Below, piece by piece: positions 8,271 through 17,214 of a stretch of 64,000 nt of DNA. The notes under the pieces are model-generated. The model saw only the letters and a list, made by a program, of their open reading frames with translations, did not search any database and was not told the DNA's origin. Position 1 is the stretch's first letter; every line of letters begins with the position of its first letter. The DNA is taken from the NCBI GenBank assembly GCA_003241785.1, contig QFPW01000003.1, positions 1 to 64,000 on the forward strand, written 5' to 3'. The position numbers and the translations under genes were made by a program. Source of the stretch: Rhodovulum sulfidophilum (GTDB lineage Bacteria; Pseudomonadota; Alphaproteobacteria; Rhodobacterales; Rhodobacteraceae).

Positions 8271-8657
8271 GGTACCTCCGGTCTTCTTCGCTCGGTACCA
8301 GGGGGCGCCCGGGACCAACGGAATGCCATCTGAGATGGCGCAGGGCGCGTGAACTGCGCGCTTCCAACGGCTCGTATGAAACGCCGGAGCGTTCGACGTC
8401 GATCCGAATCACCATATTCGCCCAGTCTTTTGTCCATTTTGTGGGTTTTGTGGGCATAATGGCGATGGATGCCGGTTTGCTATGCGTTTGGCGGCATCGG
8501 CCCGATTATTCCTCCGACCGTTGCTGGAAATGCTGGATAGAATGCCATTCTCACGATTAACCATTTGGTCGAGGCCGAGCACGATCGGCCGTGGGAAGGC
8601 CCGATCCCCGCAACGACCACACATCGCCACGTTAGCTCTCTGGAGACAGATCCGACT
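8271..8657. promoter_or_regulatory. Divergent control region between hydrolase operon and ABC importer operon
   Basis: This 387-bp non-coding region separates two divergent operons. It holds the 15-bp palindrome at 8325-8339, a lower-GC tract with repeated TTTTGT words (8428-8450) followed by CATAAT at 8455-8460, which could be a -10 box for the right-going operon, and a second small inverted repeat GAATGCCATTC at 8540-8550. The GntR regulator ending the right operon is the natural candidate to bind here. Promoter calls are by eye. Confidence 0.45.
8325..8339. promoter_or_regulatory. Candidate operator palindrome
   Basis: GCCATCTGAGATGGC consists of 7-bp arms GCCATCT and AGATGGC around a single central G. 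It lies 55 bp upstream of the racemase-like start and within the divergent region shared with the importer operon. Size and symmetry fit a FadR-subfamily GntR dimer such as the product of the gene ending at 13777. The link is inferred from position. Confidence 0.5.
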
Positions 8658-9719
8658 ATGTGCACTCACGACGGCTCCCTCACCCCCACCAAGCTGGCGA
8701 CCCCGAGCATCAGCCGGCGCGGCTTCATTCGCTCATCCGGCGCGATGACGCTGACCATGGCGGTCGGCGCCGGCCTCTGCGGCGGCGGCGCCCACGCGGC
8801 GGAGGGCTCGATCCGCTCGACGCATGGCGCGGGCTTCTGCAACCTTAACCTCTTCCTCGCGCATGCCGAGCAGCTCGCGGCCGAGGACGGGCTCGCGATC
8901 GAGTTCATCAACACCCCGACGTTCGCCGACCAGGTCGCCTTCCTCGGCAGCGGTCAGGTCGATATCGGCCTGACCCCCTATACGAGCTTCATGGCGCTCT
9001 ATGACGCCGGCGTGCCGCTGAAGATCGTCGCCGGAGGCGGAATCGAGGGCTGCGGCCTCGTCGCCCAGCCGGGCCTCGACACGGCCGAGAAGCTCAAGGG
9101 CAAGACGCTCGGCACCTTCCAGATGGATACGCTCGAAGTCATGCCCTACGACTGGCTGAAGCGAAACGGCGTGTCCTTCGCCGACGTCACCGTCCGTTAC
9201 ATGGGCGGCATGGCCGAGGCGGTCGAGGTCTTCAAGGCAGGTGGTCTCGACTTCTTCTGCACGATCGAGCCCTATGCCTCGTCCATCATCAACGACGTCC
9301 CGGGATCGGTCATGCTGACCGACGGCACCGACATGTACGGCGCCGGCTATACCGACTGCGTGCTCGCCTCCGGCGACGCGCTGATCGAGCAGCGCCCGGA
9401 TGCGCTGAAGGCGCTGATCAAGGCGATGATGAAGGCGCAGCGGATGGCCGAGGCCGATAGCGAGGCCGCGCTCGGCAAAGTCGTCGGCGCCTACTACAAG
9501 ACCTCGATGGACAATGCCCGCGCCGCGATGGCCAAGCAGCCCGCGGTGGTCGACGCCCGCAGCCAGACCGACTTCATCCTCGAGCGCGTCCAGAGCGTCG
9601 CCGAGATGGGCTACATCAAGAAGCTGCCGACCCGCGACGCCATCGACTGGACGCTGCTGGAGGAGGTCATCGCCGAGAATCCCGAACTCTACGCATCGCT
9701 CAAGTACAAGTCGGCCTGA
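8658..9719 (+). CDS. ABC transporter substrate-binding protein, NitT/TauT type, Tat-exported
   Basis: A 353-residue periplasmic binding protein. A twin-arginine signal (SISRRGFIRSSGAMTL, Arg20-Arg21, then a hydrophobic stretch to about residue 48) indicates folded export. The mature part resembles SsuA/TauA/ThiY-like binding proteins that deliver sulfonates, nitrate or pyrimidine-type compounds. LGSGQVDIGLTPYTSF and VFKAGGLDFFCTIEPYA are typical of this class. The ATG at 8658 was chosen over an upstream in-frame ATG because it places the Tat motif near the N-terminus. Its stop shares bases with the permease start. The ligand is probably the substrate of the linked hydrolases. Confidence 0.88.
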   Translation: MCTHDGSLTPTKLATPSISRRGFIRSSGAMTLTMAVGAGLCGGGAHAAEGSIRSTHGAGFCNLNLFLAHAEQLAAEDGLAIEFINTPTFADQVAFLGSGQVDIGLTPYTSFMALYDAGVPLKIVAGGGIEGCGLVAQPGLDTAEKLKGKTLGTFQMDTLEVMPYDWLKRNGVSFADVTVRYMGGMAEAVEVFKAGGLDFFCTIEPYASSIINDVPGSVMLTDGTDMYGAGYTDCVLASGDALIEQRPDALKALIKAMMKAQRMAEADSEAALGKVVGAYYKTSMDNARAAMAKQPAVVDARSQTDFILERVQSVAEMGYIKKLPTRDAIDWTLLEEVIAENPELYASLKYKSA

Positions 9720-10633
9720 TGGTGGACGTCACCTCCGCCCCCGGCTCGCAGCCTTCGCCCTCGTCGCGCCCGCCCTTCCTCGCCGCCGAGCGGATCAAGA
9801 GAGCCGTCAGCTCGCTCGGCTGGACATTCCTTTCCATCGCGCTCTTCGCGGCGATCTGGGAGCTCTGCTGGTTCTTCGGGATCTCCGACCCGAAGCTTCT
9901 GCCGCCACCGCATGTCTTCCTCGGGAGCATCCCGGAGCAGGCCCAGTACTTCAACACCGCCACCCGCTGGGCGGTGGGCGTCGCGCAGTCCGAGGCGCCG
10001 TCCGGCCTCCGCTCCGTCGGGATCACCATCTTCGCGACGATGACCCGTGTCATCGTCGGTCTGGCGATCGCCTTCACGCTGGCGGTCAGCCTCGGGGTGC
10101 TCATCCGCTACAACAAGCTCTTCGAGCGGCTGACGATGCCGACGATCATGCTGTTGTCCGCGGTATCCCCGATCGCCTGGCTCCCGGTCGCCGTCTTCCT
10201 GCTCGGAATCGGCAATGGCCCGGCGATCTTCATGGTGGTCATCGCGCTGTTCTTCCACATGGTGATCGCGACGGTCACCAACATCGACAACGTCCCGAAG
10301 AACTTCATCCACGTCGCGCGGACCATGGGTGCGAGCAAGCGGCAGGTCTACGGCCGCGTCATCATCCCGGCGATCCTGCCGCCGATGCTGATGGTCCTGC
10401 GCCTCAACCTCTTCGGCGCGTGGATGGTGGTGCTCGTCGCCGAGACGACCGGCGTCGGCTACGGCCTCGGCCAGATCATCATGCTCGCCCGCAACACCTT
10501 CAATCCGCCGCTCGTCTTCTTCACCATCTTCCTCATCGGCTCGCTTGGCTTCCTCACCGACTACGCCCTGCGGCAGGTGCAGCGACGGATCCTCTACTGG
10601 CTGCCTGAGAAGGGAGAAGGCCATGCGCTCTGA
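9719..10633 (+). CDS. ABC transporter permease, NitT/TauT type
   Basis: A 304-residue inner-membrane permease of the SsuC/TauC family. Several hydrophobic segments are visible, the first near residues 35-55. The cytoplasmic EAA-like loop reads ARTMGASKRQVYGRVIIPAILP and docks with the ATPase. The start ATG overlaps the stop of the binding-protein gene (TGATG) and its 3' end overlaps the ATPase start by 11 bp, so the three are one transcription unit. An insertion around residues 75-100 before the permease domain is longer than in typical SsuC and may form an extra periplasmic loop. Confidence 0.9.
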   Translation: MVDVTSAPGSQPSPSSRPPFLAAERIKRAVSSLGWTFLSIALFAAIWELCWFFGISDPKLLPPPHVFLGSIPEQAQYFNTATRWAVGVAQSEAPSGLRSVGITIFATMTRVIVGLAIAFTLAVSLGVLIRYNKLFERLTMPTIMLLSAVSPIAWLPVAVFLLGIGNGPAIFMVVIALFFHMVIATVTNIDNVPKNFIHVARTMGASKRQVYGRVIIPAILPPMLMVLRLNLFGAWMVVLVAETTGVGYGLGQIIMLARNTFNPPLVFFTIFLIGSLGFLTDYALRQVQRRILYWLPEKGEGHAL

Positions 10634-11441
10634 GACAGGCGATACCCCGGCCAGCGCCTCCCTCGTCTGCCGACGGGTCGGAAAGACCTGGTCCGCCGGC
10701 ACCGACCGTGCCCACGAGGCGCTGAAGGACATCAATCTCGAAGTCCGCGACGGCGAGTTCGTCGTCCTTCTCGGCCCGTCCGGCTGCGGCAAGAGCACCT
10801 TGCTCTACATGATCGCCGGCCTCGAGGACACGACCGCCGGGGAGATCACCTTTTTCGGTGACAAAGTGGTCGGTCCCTCTTCCGAGCGCAGCCTTATCTT
10901 CCAGGAGACCTCGCTGTTTCCATGGCTTACCGTGTGGGAGAACGTCGCCTTCGGCCTGTCGATCCAGGGCGCGCCCAAGGAGGAACGCCGCGCCGCGGCC
11001 CTGGCCGCGCTGCGCGAGGTCGGCCTGTCGGCGGCGATGGACAAGCGCCCGGACGAGCTTTCGGGCGGTATGCGCCAGCGCGTGGCCGTCGCCCGGGCGC
11101 TGGCGATGCGGCCGAAGGTGCTGCTGATGGACGAGCCCTTCGCGGCGCTCGACGTGCAGACCCGCCAGAAGATGCAGGACTTCCTGCAGGATGTCTGGCG
11201 CGACAGCGGCGCCTCCGTGCTCTTCGTCACTCATGGCATCGACGAGGCCGTCGTCCTCGCCGACCGCATCGTCGTGTTCACCTCGCGCCCCGGGCGGATC
11301 AAGACCATCGTCGACAACCCGCTGCCGCGGCCGCGCGATCCGTTCTCGCCCGAGGCCGAAGCGCTGCGCCGGCATCTGACCTCGCTTCTGCGCGACGAGG
11401 TCGACCGCGCCTTTGCCGAGCAGGAAGCGTTCAGCGCCTGA
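10623..11441 (+). CDS. ABC transporter ATP-binding protein, NitT/TauT type
   Basis: A 272-residue ATPase of the SsuB/TauB type. Walker A is GPSGCGKST, the Q-loop is IFQETSLFPW, the signature is LSGGMRQR, Walker B is VLLMDEPFAALD and the switch His lies in FVTHGIDEA. ATG at 10623 follows AGAAGGAGAAGG, a good ribosome-binding site, and lies inside the permease 3' end. It energises the importer of the preceding two genes. Confidence 0.92.
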   Translation: MRSETGDTPASASLVCRRVGKTWSAGTDRAHEALKDINLEVRDGEFVVLLGPSGCGKSTLLYMIAGLEDTTAGEITFFGDKVVGPSSERSLIFQETSLFPWLTVWENVAFGLSIQGAPKEERRAAALAALREVGLSAAMDKRPDELSGGMRQRVAVARALAMRPKVLLMDEPFAALDVQTRQKMQDFLQDVWRDSGASVLFVTHGIDEAVVLADRIVVFTSRPGRIKTIVDNPLPRPRDPFSPEAEALRRHLTSLLRDEVDRAFAEQEAFSA

Positions 11442-11511
11442 GCCCTCCCCGCCCTCTGGAATCACTTTCCGCGGACTCGCCCGAGGCCGCGTCTTGCCTA
11501 AGGAGACCCAA

Positions 11512-13053
11512 TTGACTGCAACTATCGTCCGCGGCCGAGCCCTCATCACCGGCGCGACCGATCGCTTCTCCGTCGAGACGATCGACGGGGGCGCCCTTGT
11601 CATCGAAGACGGGCTCGTGGCCGAGGTCGGCGGCTATGACGACCTCGCCGCCCGCTATCCCGACGCGCCGGTGATCGGTTCCGGCGACGACATCGTGCTG
11701 CCGGGCTTCGTCAACGGCCACCACCATGTGGGTCTGACCCCGGTGCAGCTCGGCTCGCCCGACATGCCGCTCGAGCTGTGGTTCATCACCCGGATGGTCT
11801 GCCGCAACGTGGATTTCTACCTCGACACGCTCTATTCGGCCTTCGAAATGATCGGCTCGGGCATCACCACGGTCCAGCACATCCACGGCTGGCTTCCGGG
11901 ACCGCTCTCGCAGGTCACCGCCGCCTGCGACGATGTCATCCGCGCCTACGAGGACGTCGGGATGCGGGTCTCCTACTGCTACGCCGTCCGCGACCAGAAC
12001 CGCCTCGTCTACCAGGACGACGCCGAGTTCGTCGCGGGCCTGCCGAAGGAACTCCGGGAGCCTATGAAGCGCTGGTTTGGCCGCTTCGCCGTCGGGCTCG
12101 AGGACAGCCTCGGGCTGTTTCGCGACATGCATGCCCGGCACAACGCCAAGCGGCGCGTCCGCATCCAGCTCGCCCCGGCCAACCTCCACTGGTGTTCGGA
12201 CGCCGCGCTCACCGCGCTGTCGGACACGTCGAAATCCTACGACGCGCCGCTGCACATGCACGTGCTCGAGACGGCCTATCAGAAGGCCTACGCGTGGAAG
12301 CGCGGCGAATGCACCGCCGTCGAGTATCTCGATCGCTTCGATCTGCTCAGCCCGCGCCTGACCCTCGGTCACGGCGTCTGGCTGAACGAGAGCGACATCG
12401 GCAAGCTCGCCCACGCCGGGGCCTGCGTCTGCCACAACTGCTCTTCGAACTTCCGCCTGCGCTCGGGCGTGGCGCCGCTCAACGCCTTCGAGGCGGCGGG
12501 CATCAACACCGCGATCGGCCTCGACGAGGCCGGGCTCAACGACGACCGCGACATGCTGAACGAGATGCGCCTCGTCGCCCGCGCCCACCGCACCCCGGGC
12601 ATGGTCGACGCCGATGTCCCGACCTTCCCGCAGGTGCTGCGGATGGCGACGGAGGGCGGCGCCCGCACGACGCCGTTCGGCGACACGATCGGCCGCCTCG
12701 AGCCGGGCCGGGCCGCGGACCTCGTGATGATCGACTGGAAGCATGTGAGCTTTCCCTATCTCGACGAGGAGACCCCGCTGCTCGACGCGGTGATCCAGCG
12801 CGCCAAGACCAGCGGCGTCACCCGTGTCATCTGCGACGGCGAAACTCTATACGAGGACGGCAAATTCACCCGCGTCGACCGCGATGGGGCACTGAAGGCG
12901 CTGCACGACGATCTCGCCCGCGCGCTCTCCGACGACGAGGTCGAGCGCCGGCAGCTCTCGAAGGCGCTTCTGCCGCACGCGCGGCGCTTCTACGCGAATT
13001 ACATTGACCCGTCCCGTCATGAGCCCTTCTATCGTCCAAGCTCCCGCGTCTGA
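11512..13053 (+). CDS. Amidohydrolase of the TRZ/ATZ / cytosine-deaminase-like group
   Basis: A 513-residue metal-dependent hydrolase. The metal ligands are visible in order: HxH at His70/His72 in GFVNGHHHVG, a His in PLHMHVLETAYQ, a His in LTLGHGVWL, and an Asp in AIGLDEAGLNDD. This fits TrzN/AtzB, 8-oxoguanine deaminase and related enzymes that deaminate or dechlorinate N-heterocycles through one metal. The start is TTG at 11512 because AAGGAG lies six bases upstream; the family N-terminus begins here. It follows the importer genes by 70 bp and probably makes the first attack on the imported compound. Confidence 0.85.
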   Translation: MTATIVRGRALITGATDRFSVETIDGGALVIEDGLVAEVGGYDDLAARYPDAPVIGSGDDIVLPGFVNGHHHVGLTPVQLGSPDMPLELWFITRMVCRNVDFYLDTLYSAFEMIGSGITTVQHIHGWLPGPLSQVTAACDDVIRAYEDVGMRVSYCYAVRDQNRLVYQDDAEFVAGLPKELREPMKRWFGRFAVGLEDSLGLFRDMHARHNAKRRVRIQLAPANLHWCSDAALTALSDTSKSYDAPLHMHVLETAYQKAYAWKRGECTAVEYLDRFDLLSPRLTLGHGVWLNESDIGKLAHAGACVCHNCSSNFRLRSGVAPLNAFEAAGINTAIGLDEAGLNDDRDMLNEMRLVARAHRTPGMVDADVPTFPQVLRMATEGGARTTPFGDTIGRLEPGRAADLVMIDWKHVSFPYLDEETPLLDAVIQRAKTSGVTRVICDGETLYEDGKFTRVDRDGALKALHDDLARALSDDEVERRQLSKALLPHARRFYANYIDPSRHEPFYRPSSRV

Positions 13054-13087
13054 TCCCGGCGCGGAGAAAGATAGTCCGGGAGGTGCG

Positions 13088-13777
13088 TTGACGGCGGAGC
13101 AGGAGCGGATGGCGGATCTCGCAGATGGAGACGCGCTCGCAGAGCGTGTCGCCATCCGCCTCCGGGACATGGTGATCAAGGGTGCGCTGCGCCCCGGGGA
13201 CCGCATCGTCGAACGTCGCCTCTGCGCGGAGCTCAATGTCTCGCGCACCCCGATGCGCGAGGCGCTGAAGCTCCTGCGCCAGGACGGCCTCGTCGAGATC
13301 TCGCGCAATCGCGGAGCGCGCGTCCTCTCCTTCGACCCGGTGGAGGCGATCGATCTCTTCGAGGTGATCGCGGCGCTCGAAGCCGAGGCGGCGGCGCGCT
13401 TTTGCGCCAGCGCGAGCGACGAGACGCTGTCCGGCCTGGAGGCCCTCCACGCGCGCATGCTGTTCTTCCGCGCGGCGGGAGATCTCGATGGCTATTTCGA
13501 CGCGAATTCGGTGATCCACGACGCGATCATCGAGGGCGCCGGCAACGCCGTGCTCTCCGACAGCCATTCACGGCTGATGCTGCGGGCCCGCCGGGGTCGC
13601 TACATGGCGATCATGGACATATCACGCCTCGATCAGGCCGTGCGCGAGCACGAAGCTCTGATGGCGACCCTGCGCGCCCGCTCCGTCGATGCCGCCCGCG
13701 CCATCTGGCGCGTCCACCTGCTCAACACCGGCAGCTCGGTGAGCAAGGCGCTTGCCGGCGACGACACCGACGCCTGA
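13088..13777 (+). CDS. GntR family regulator, FadR/FCD subfamily
   Basis: A regulator of about 229 residues. The N-terminal winged helix contains LRPGDRIVERRLCAELNVSR and TPMREALKLLRQDGLVEI. The C-terminal FCD domain is all-helical with the usual metal/ligand-binding acidic and His positions (IHDAIIE, VREHEALM). These proteins usually repress until they bind a carboxylate intermediate. The start is uncertain. TTG at 13088 has GGGAGG at ideal spacing, whereas ATGs at 13004 and 13019 lie inside the amidohydrolase gene. As last gene of the operon it probably controls the divergent region at 8271-8657. Confidence 0.85.
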   Translation: MTAEQERMADLADGDALAERVAIRLRDMVIKGALRPGDRIVERRLCAELNVSRTPMREALKLLRQDGLVEISRNRGARVLSFDPVEAIDLFEVIAALEAEAAARFCASASDETLSGLEALHARMLFFRAAGDLDGYFDANSVIHDAIIEGAGNAVLSDSHSRLMLRARRGRYMAIMDISRLDQAVREHEALMATLRARSVDAARAIWRVHLLNTGSSVSKALAGDDTDA

Positions 13778-13935
13778 GGTCTGGCGAGCCCGCCGCGCCG
13801 GTGCCTTCTCCGGCCTGTGCGACAAGATTGTCAAAGGACCATGGCTGTCGACCGGCGTGGGATCGGGACCGCTGATCTGGGAGATCGGCCCCATTTCCCG
13901 GAAATTTCCGCGGTGTTGCCGGGCTTGCCAGTTGA

Positions 13936-14067
13936 TCACGCCGCGGCTTCGAGGCCGCGGCCATCGTGAGCCCGGACCGGAGGTCCCACAACGAGCGCCG
14001 AGCGACGGCGCTCGGCAAAGCCGCTCAACTTGCCGGTGATCGTGCCCCATCTGATGGTGTAGCTCAT
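13936..14067 (-). CDS. Small hypothetical protein or decayed remnant, 43 residues
   Basis: A 43-codon frame beginning MSYTIRWGTITGKLSGF. The first 20 residues look protein-like (alternating hydrophobic and polar, Trp and Tyr present) and recall N-termini of short uncharacterised proteins found in rhizobia. The remainder becomes Arg/Gly/Ala-rich and overlaps two hairpins, suggesting a frameshifted or truncated gene. No recognisable ribosome-binding site precedes it. It could equally be chance. Confidence 0.2.
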   Translation of the reverse strand: MSYTIRWGTITGKLSGFAERRRSALVVGPPVRAHDGRGLEAAA

Positions 14068-14145
14068 GGCGGCCGTCGCGCCGACTGGCGGGCCGAGCAG
14101 GCCAGCCGCGCTGCGCGGCGGGCAGGCTGACGCAGAGATCATCGC

Positions 14146-14247
14146 AGACGGGCTGGCTCCGATGGAAACGCGCACGGTGAAGTCGGTCCTGAAGGCCATG
14201 CCCGTCAAAACCGATCGCCGCGATGCCGAGAGCATTGCCTCGGTCAG
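14146..14247 (+). pseudogene. IS110-family transposase fragment
   Basis: About 34 codons read GLAPMETRTVKSVLKAMPVK then TDRRDAESIASV. This matches the segment of IS110-family DEDD transposases where ETRxV…K…KTDRRDA carries one of the catalytic acidic clusters. No upstream catalytic Asp, downstream transposase_20 domain or start is present. It is a short relic marking past insertion next to the LysR gene. Confidence 0.6.
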
Positions 14248-14345
14248 GGTGCCATCCGACGCCTTCCGAGCAGGGAGAGAGGCCGGGCGGGATCCAGCGC
14301 GACATCATCCTGACGGCACGGCGGCCCGGTCGCGCAGATCACCCG

Positions 14346-15248
14346 TCAAGCGCCGGAGAACCGGGCCGAGTCGCGGATCTGACTGAATAGCCAGGCGACG
14401 AAGGCTTCCACTATGGCCGAGCCGCCGCTGTCTCGGCGCCGGACGACATAGAAGGAGTAGGCTGCGGAGACCTCGGAAGCGAAGGGGGCGATCATCAGCC
14501 CCGAAGCGAGCGATCGGCGGCTCGTCACCGTGTCGCCGAGCGCGACGCCGTTGCCGAAAGACGCGGCTTCGAGCGCGAGGCGCGCGTCGGCGAGGAAATG
14601 CTGCCGGCAGCCGGTCGTCATTTCGAGTCCGTTCGCCAGGAGCCAGTTCTCCCATTCCCGACCGTTGTCCGCGTGCAGAAGCGTGTGGTTGAAGACATCC
14701 TTCGGAGTGCGGAGCGACCGGCCGCGCAGAAGGGAGGGATGGCAGACGGGAAACAGCCGGACCGGCGAGAGGAGTTCGACCTGATATTCCGGCCAGTGCC
14801 CGTCGCCATAGCAGATGCTGACATCGATCTCGGGATTGCGCAGGCAGAGCACGTCGTTGCCGGGGATCATCCGCAGGCTCGCCTGTGGATAGAGCTTGCA
14901 GAACGAGGAGATCGCTGGCAGCAGCCAGAGCGACAGCAGGCCCGCCACGCAGTGGATCGCGATGCGCCCGCCCGCTTCTGGCTGCGACAGGCCCGAGGCC
15001 GCCAGGGCGATGCGCTCGAAAGCCCCTGAAACCGCTGGAAGCAAGGCGACCCCCTCGGCCGAGAGCACCATGCGTCCCGCGCCGCGCTTGAACAGCCTCA
15101 CATTCAGCGCCTCTTCCAGCGTGCGGATCTGATGGCTCACGGCGCTGTGGGTGACGTGCAGTTCCTCGGCCGCGCGCGTGACCGACAGATGCCGCGCCGT
15201 CGCCTCGAAGGCGCGAAGCGGATTGAGCGGCGGAAGGCGATAAGCCAA
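14346..15248 (-). CDS. LysR family regulator, GcvA-like
   Basis: A 300-residue LysR regulator. The N-terminal winged helix contains LRAFEATARHLSVTRAAEEL and HSAVSHQIRTLEE, a pattern typical of the GcvA/AmpR branch. The C-terminal periplasmic-binding-like effector domain (from about residue 92) includes VSICYGDGHWPEYQVELL. It is transcribed away from the polyamine-type importer operon beginning at 15437, so it is the likely regulator of that operon. The effector is unknown but is probably the transported amine or amino acid. Confidence 0.9.
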   Translation of the reverse strand: MAYRLPPLNPLRAFEATARHLSVTRAAEELHVTHSAVSHQIRTLEEALNVRLFKRGAGRMVLSAEGVALLPAVSGAFERIALAASGLSQPEAGGRIAIHCVAGLLSLWLLPAISSFCKLYPQASLRMIPGNDVLCLRNPEIDVSICYGDGHWPEYQVELLSPVRLFPVCHPSLLRGRSLRTPKDVFNHTLLHADNGREWENWLLANGLEMTTGCRQHFLADARLALEAASFGNGVALGDTVTSRRSLASGLMIAPFASEVSAAYSFYVVRRRDSGGSAIVEAFVAWLFSQIRDSARFSGA

Positions 15249-15436
15249 GGCGCACCTCGTTACTTATTCTCACATTCTGCTATATGTATTGTCACTTGCG
15301 TTCAAGCCAGGATCGGGGAAAGTTGCCCCGCGATGACGCGAATGATCCTCCCATCCCCCTGTATGTCTGGCCAGCGAAACCCCGCCCGGGGCGGGCGCGG
15401 GCCGCTCGCGCGACGCGCGATCCGGACGCGCCGCTG

Positions 15437-16300
15437 ATGGCCGCCGAGGTCCGCGCCCGCGGGTCCCGTGAGGTCTTCGGAGCCTGGCTGGTCTTCGCCC
15501 TGCTGGCCCCGACGGCCGTGCTGTTTCTCGCCGGATTCGGCTATCCGATCGGCCTGTTGCTGAGCGAGGGCTTCTTCGTCAAAGGCACGTTTTCGCTCGA
15601 GAACTTCAGCCGCGTCCTCGACCGGCCGCTCTATGTCGCGACGCTCCTGCGCACCTTGCGCGTCGGCGGCCTGACGACGCTCATCTGCCTGCTCATCGGC
15701 TTCCCGCTCGCCTATTGGATGACCCGGCTGCGCGGTCTCGCCTTCAACCTCGTCATCGCCTGCGTGCTGCTGCCGCTCTGGACCAGCATCCTCGTGCGCA
15801 GCTACGCCTGGGTGGTGCTGCTGCAGCCGACCGGCCTCGTCAACAAGGCGCTGATGGCGCTCGGGATCACCGACGCGCCGGTCACCCTGCTCTATACCGA
15901 GGGCGCGGTGATCACCGCCATGGCGCATGTGCTGCTGCCCTATATGGTGCTGCCGATCTACAGCGCGCTCAACAACATCCCGCCCAATCTCGGTCGCGCC
16001 GCCCGGAGTCTCGGGGCGGGCCGCCTCACCGAATTTTTCACCATCATCCTGCCGCTGAGCCGCGTCGGCGTCGTCGCGGGCTGCGTGATGGTCTTCGTGC
16101 TGTCGATCGGTTTCTTCGTAACGCCCGCGCTGCTCGGTGGCCCGCGCACGCTGATGATCTCGACCCTCATCAACCAGCAGATCTCCTCGCTCCTGAACTG
16201 GTCGTTCGGCGGCGCGCTCGGAGCGACGCTGCTCGTCGTCACCCTCGCGATCCTCCTCCTCTTCAACCGGGCCATCAGCGCCTCGCGGCGGAGCCAGTGA
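15437..16300 (+). CDS. ABC transporter permease, spermidine/putrescine PotB type
   Basis: A 287-residue inner-membrane permease with about six hydrophobic segments. The cytoplasmic coupling loop reads ARSLGAGRLTEFFTIILPLS, close to the PotB/PotH EAA loop. The first membrane segment (VFALLAPTAVLFLAGFG) starts at about residue 17. ATG at 15437 was chosen because upstream in-frame codons encode an Arg/Pro-rich tail unlike the family. The next permease begins two bases after its stop. It forms the importer with the genes at 16302, 17215 and 18386. Confidence 0.88.
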   Translation: MAAEVRARGSREVFGAWLVFALLAPTAVLFLAGFGYPIGLLLSEGFFVKGTFSLENFSRVLDRPLYVATLLRTLRVGGLTTLICLLIGFPLAYWMTRLRGLAFNLVIACVLLPLWTSILVRSYAWVVLLQPTGLVNKALMALGITDAPVTLLYTEGAVITAMAHVLLPYMVLPIYSALNNIPPNLGRAARSLGAGRLTEFFTIILPLSRVGVVAGCVMVFVLSIGFFVTPALLGGPRTLMISTLINQQISSLLNWSFGGALGATLLVVTLAILLLFNRAISASRRSQ

Positions 16301-16301
16301 C

Positions 16302-17162
16302 ATGACGGTAGAGACGCGCGCGCCGGCCCCCGTCCCCCGGCTCTCGGCGCGCCGCCGCCTGCGCCGGCGGCTCGCCGACTGGCCCTCGATCCTGCTCGGC
16401 CTCTTCGGCCTGCTGACCCTCGCCTTCCTGGTCCTGCCGATCCTGCTCGTGATCCCGATGTCCTTCGGCGGCGGCGACTACCTCGAATTCCCGCCCAGCA
16501 GCTACTCCCTGCGCTGGTACAGAGCCTATTTCTCGGACGCCGAATGGCTGGGGTCGACCTGGCTGAGCCTCAAGATCGCGCTGATGACCATGCTGGCGGC
16601 CACGACCCTCGGCACGGCGGCCGCGCTGGCGCTGGTGCGGCGCGGCCTCGCGGCCAAGGGCTATGTGCAGGGGATGATCGCCGCGCCGATGATCGCGCCC
16701 GCCATCATCACCGCCGTCGCCTTCTATCTCTTCTTCACCCGGATCGGGCTCGTGGGGACCACCTTCGGCTTCGTTCTGGCGCATACGGTGCTCGCGCTGC
16801 CGCTAGTGATCTTCTCGGTCATCGCGAGCCTCGAGCGGATCGACCCCAGGCTGGAGATGGTGGCGCTCAGCCTTGGCGCCTCGCGGCGCGCTGCCATCTT
16901 CCTCGTGACGCTGCGCCTCGCGCTGCCGGGCATCCTGATCGGCGCGCTCTTCGCCTTCATCACCTCGTTCGACGAGGCGACCGTGTCCTATTTCGTCAGC
17001 GCCTCCGACGCGAAGCCCCTGCCCAAGAAGATGTTCGAGGGCATGGAATGGGAGCTGTCGCCGATCATCGCCGCGGTCGCCACGATGCTGACCGTGCTCT
17101 CCTTCGCAATCGTCGCGCTGCTGGCCGTCCTGCGGAGACGCTCCGGCGACCGCGCGCCATGA
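16302..17162 (+). CDS. ABC transporter permease, spermidine/putrescine PotC type
   Basis: A 286-residue inner-membrane permease. An Arg-rich cytoplasmic N-terminus of about 30 residues is followed by membrane segments beginning WPSILLGLFGLLTLAFLVLP. The coupling loop is ALSLGASRRAAIFLVTLRLALP. This fits PotC/PotI partners of PotB. It lies one base downstream of the first permease stop. It should pair with that permease to form the membrane channel. Confidence 0.9.
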   Translation: MTVETRAPAPVPRLSARRRLRRRLADWPSILLGLFGLLTLAFLVLPILLVIPMSFGGGDYLEFPPSSYSLRWYRAYFSDAEWLGSTWLSLKIALMTMLAATTLGTAAALALVRRGLAAKGYVQGMIAAPMIAPAIITAVAFYLFFTRIGLVGTTFGFVLAHTVLALPLVIFSVIASLERIDPRLEMVALSLGASRRAAIFLVTLRLALPGILIGALFAFITSFDEATVSYFVSASDAKPLPKKMFEGMEWELSPIIAAVATMLTVLSFAIVALLAVLRRRSGDRAP

Positions 17163-17214
17163 GGCGCTCATCCCCTTCCTGCCACCAGACGCGCAACCCA
17201 ACCGAGGCTCGCTC

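Larger units (their letters stand above)
13778..14345. other. Non-coding stretch with hairpins and IS110 debris
   Basis: These 568 bp between convergent GntR and LysR genes hold no convincing full-length gene. Two hairpins are clear: CCGCGGC/GCCGCGG at 13941-13960 and a 9-bp stem CGAGCGCCG/CGGCGCTCG at 13992-14014. A small minus-strand frame (13936-14067) and an IS110 transposase fragment (14146-14247) are listed separately. The rest looks like decayed sequence. Confidence 0.5.
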
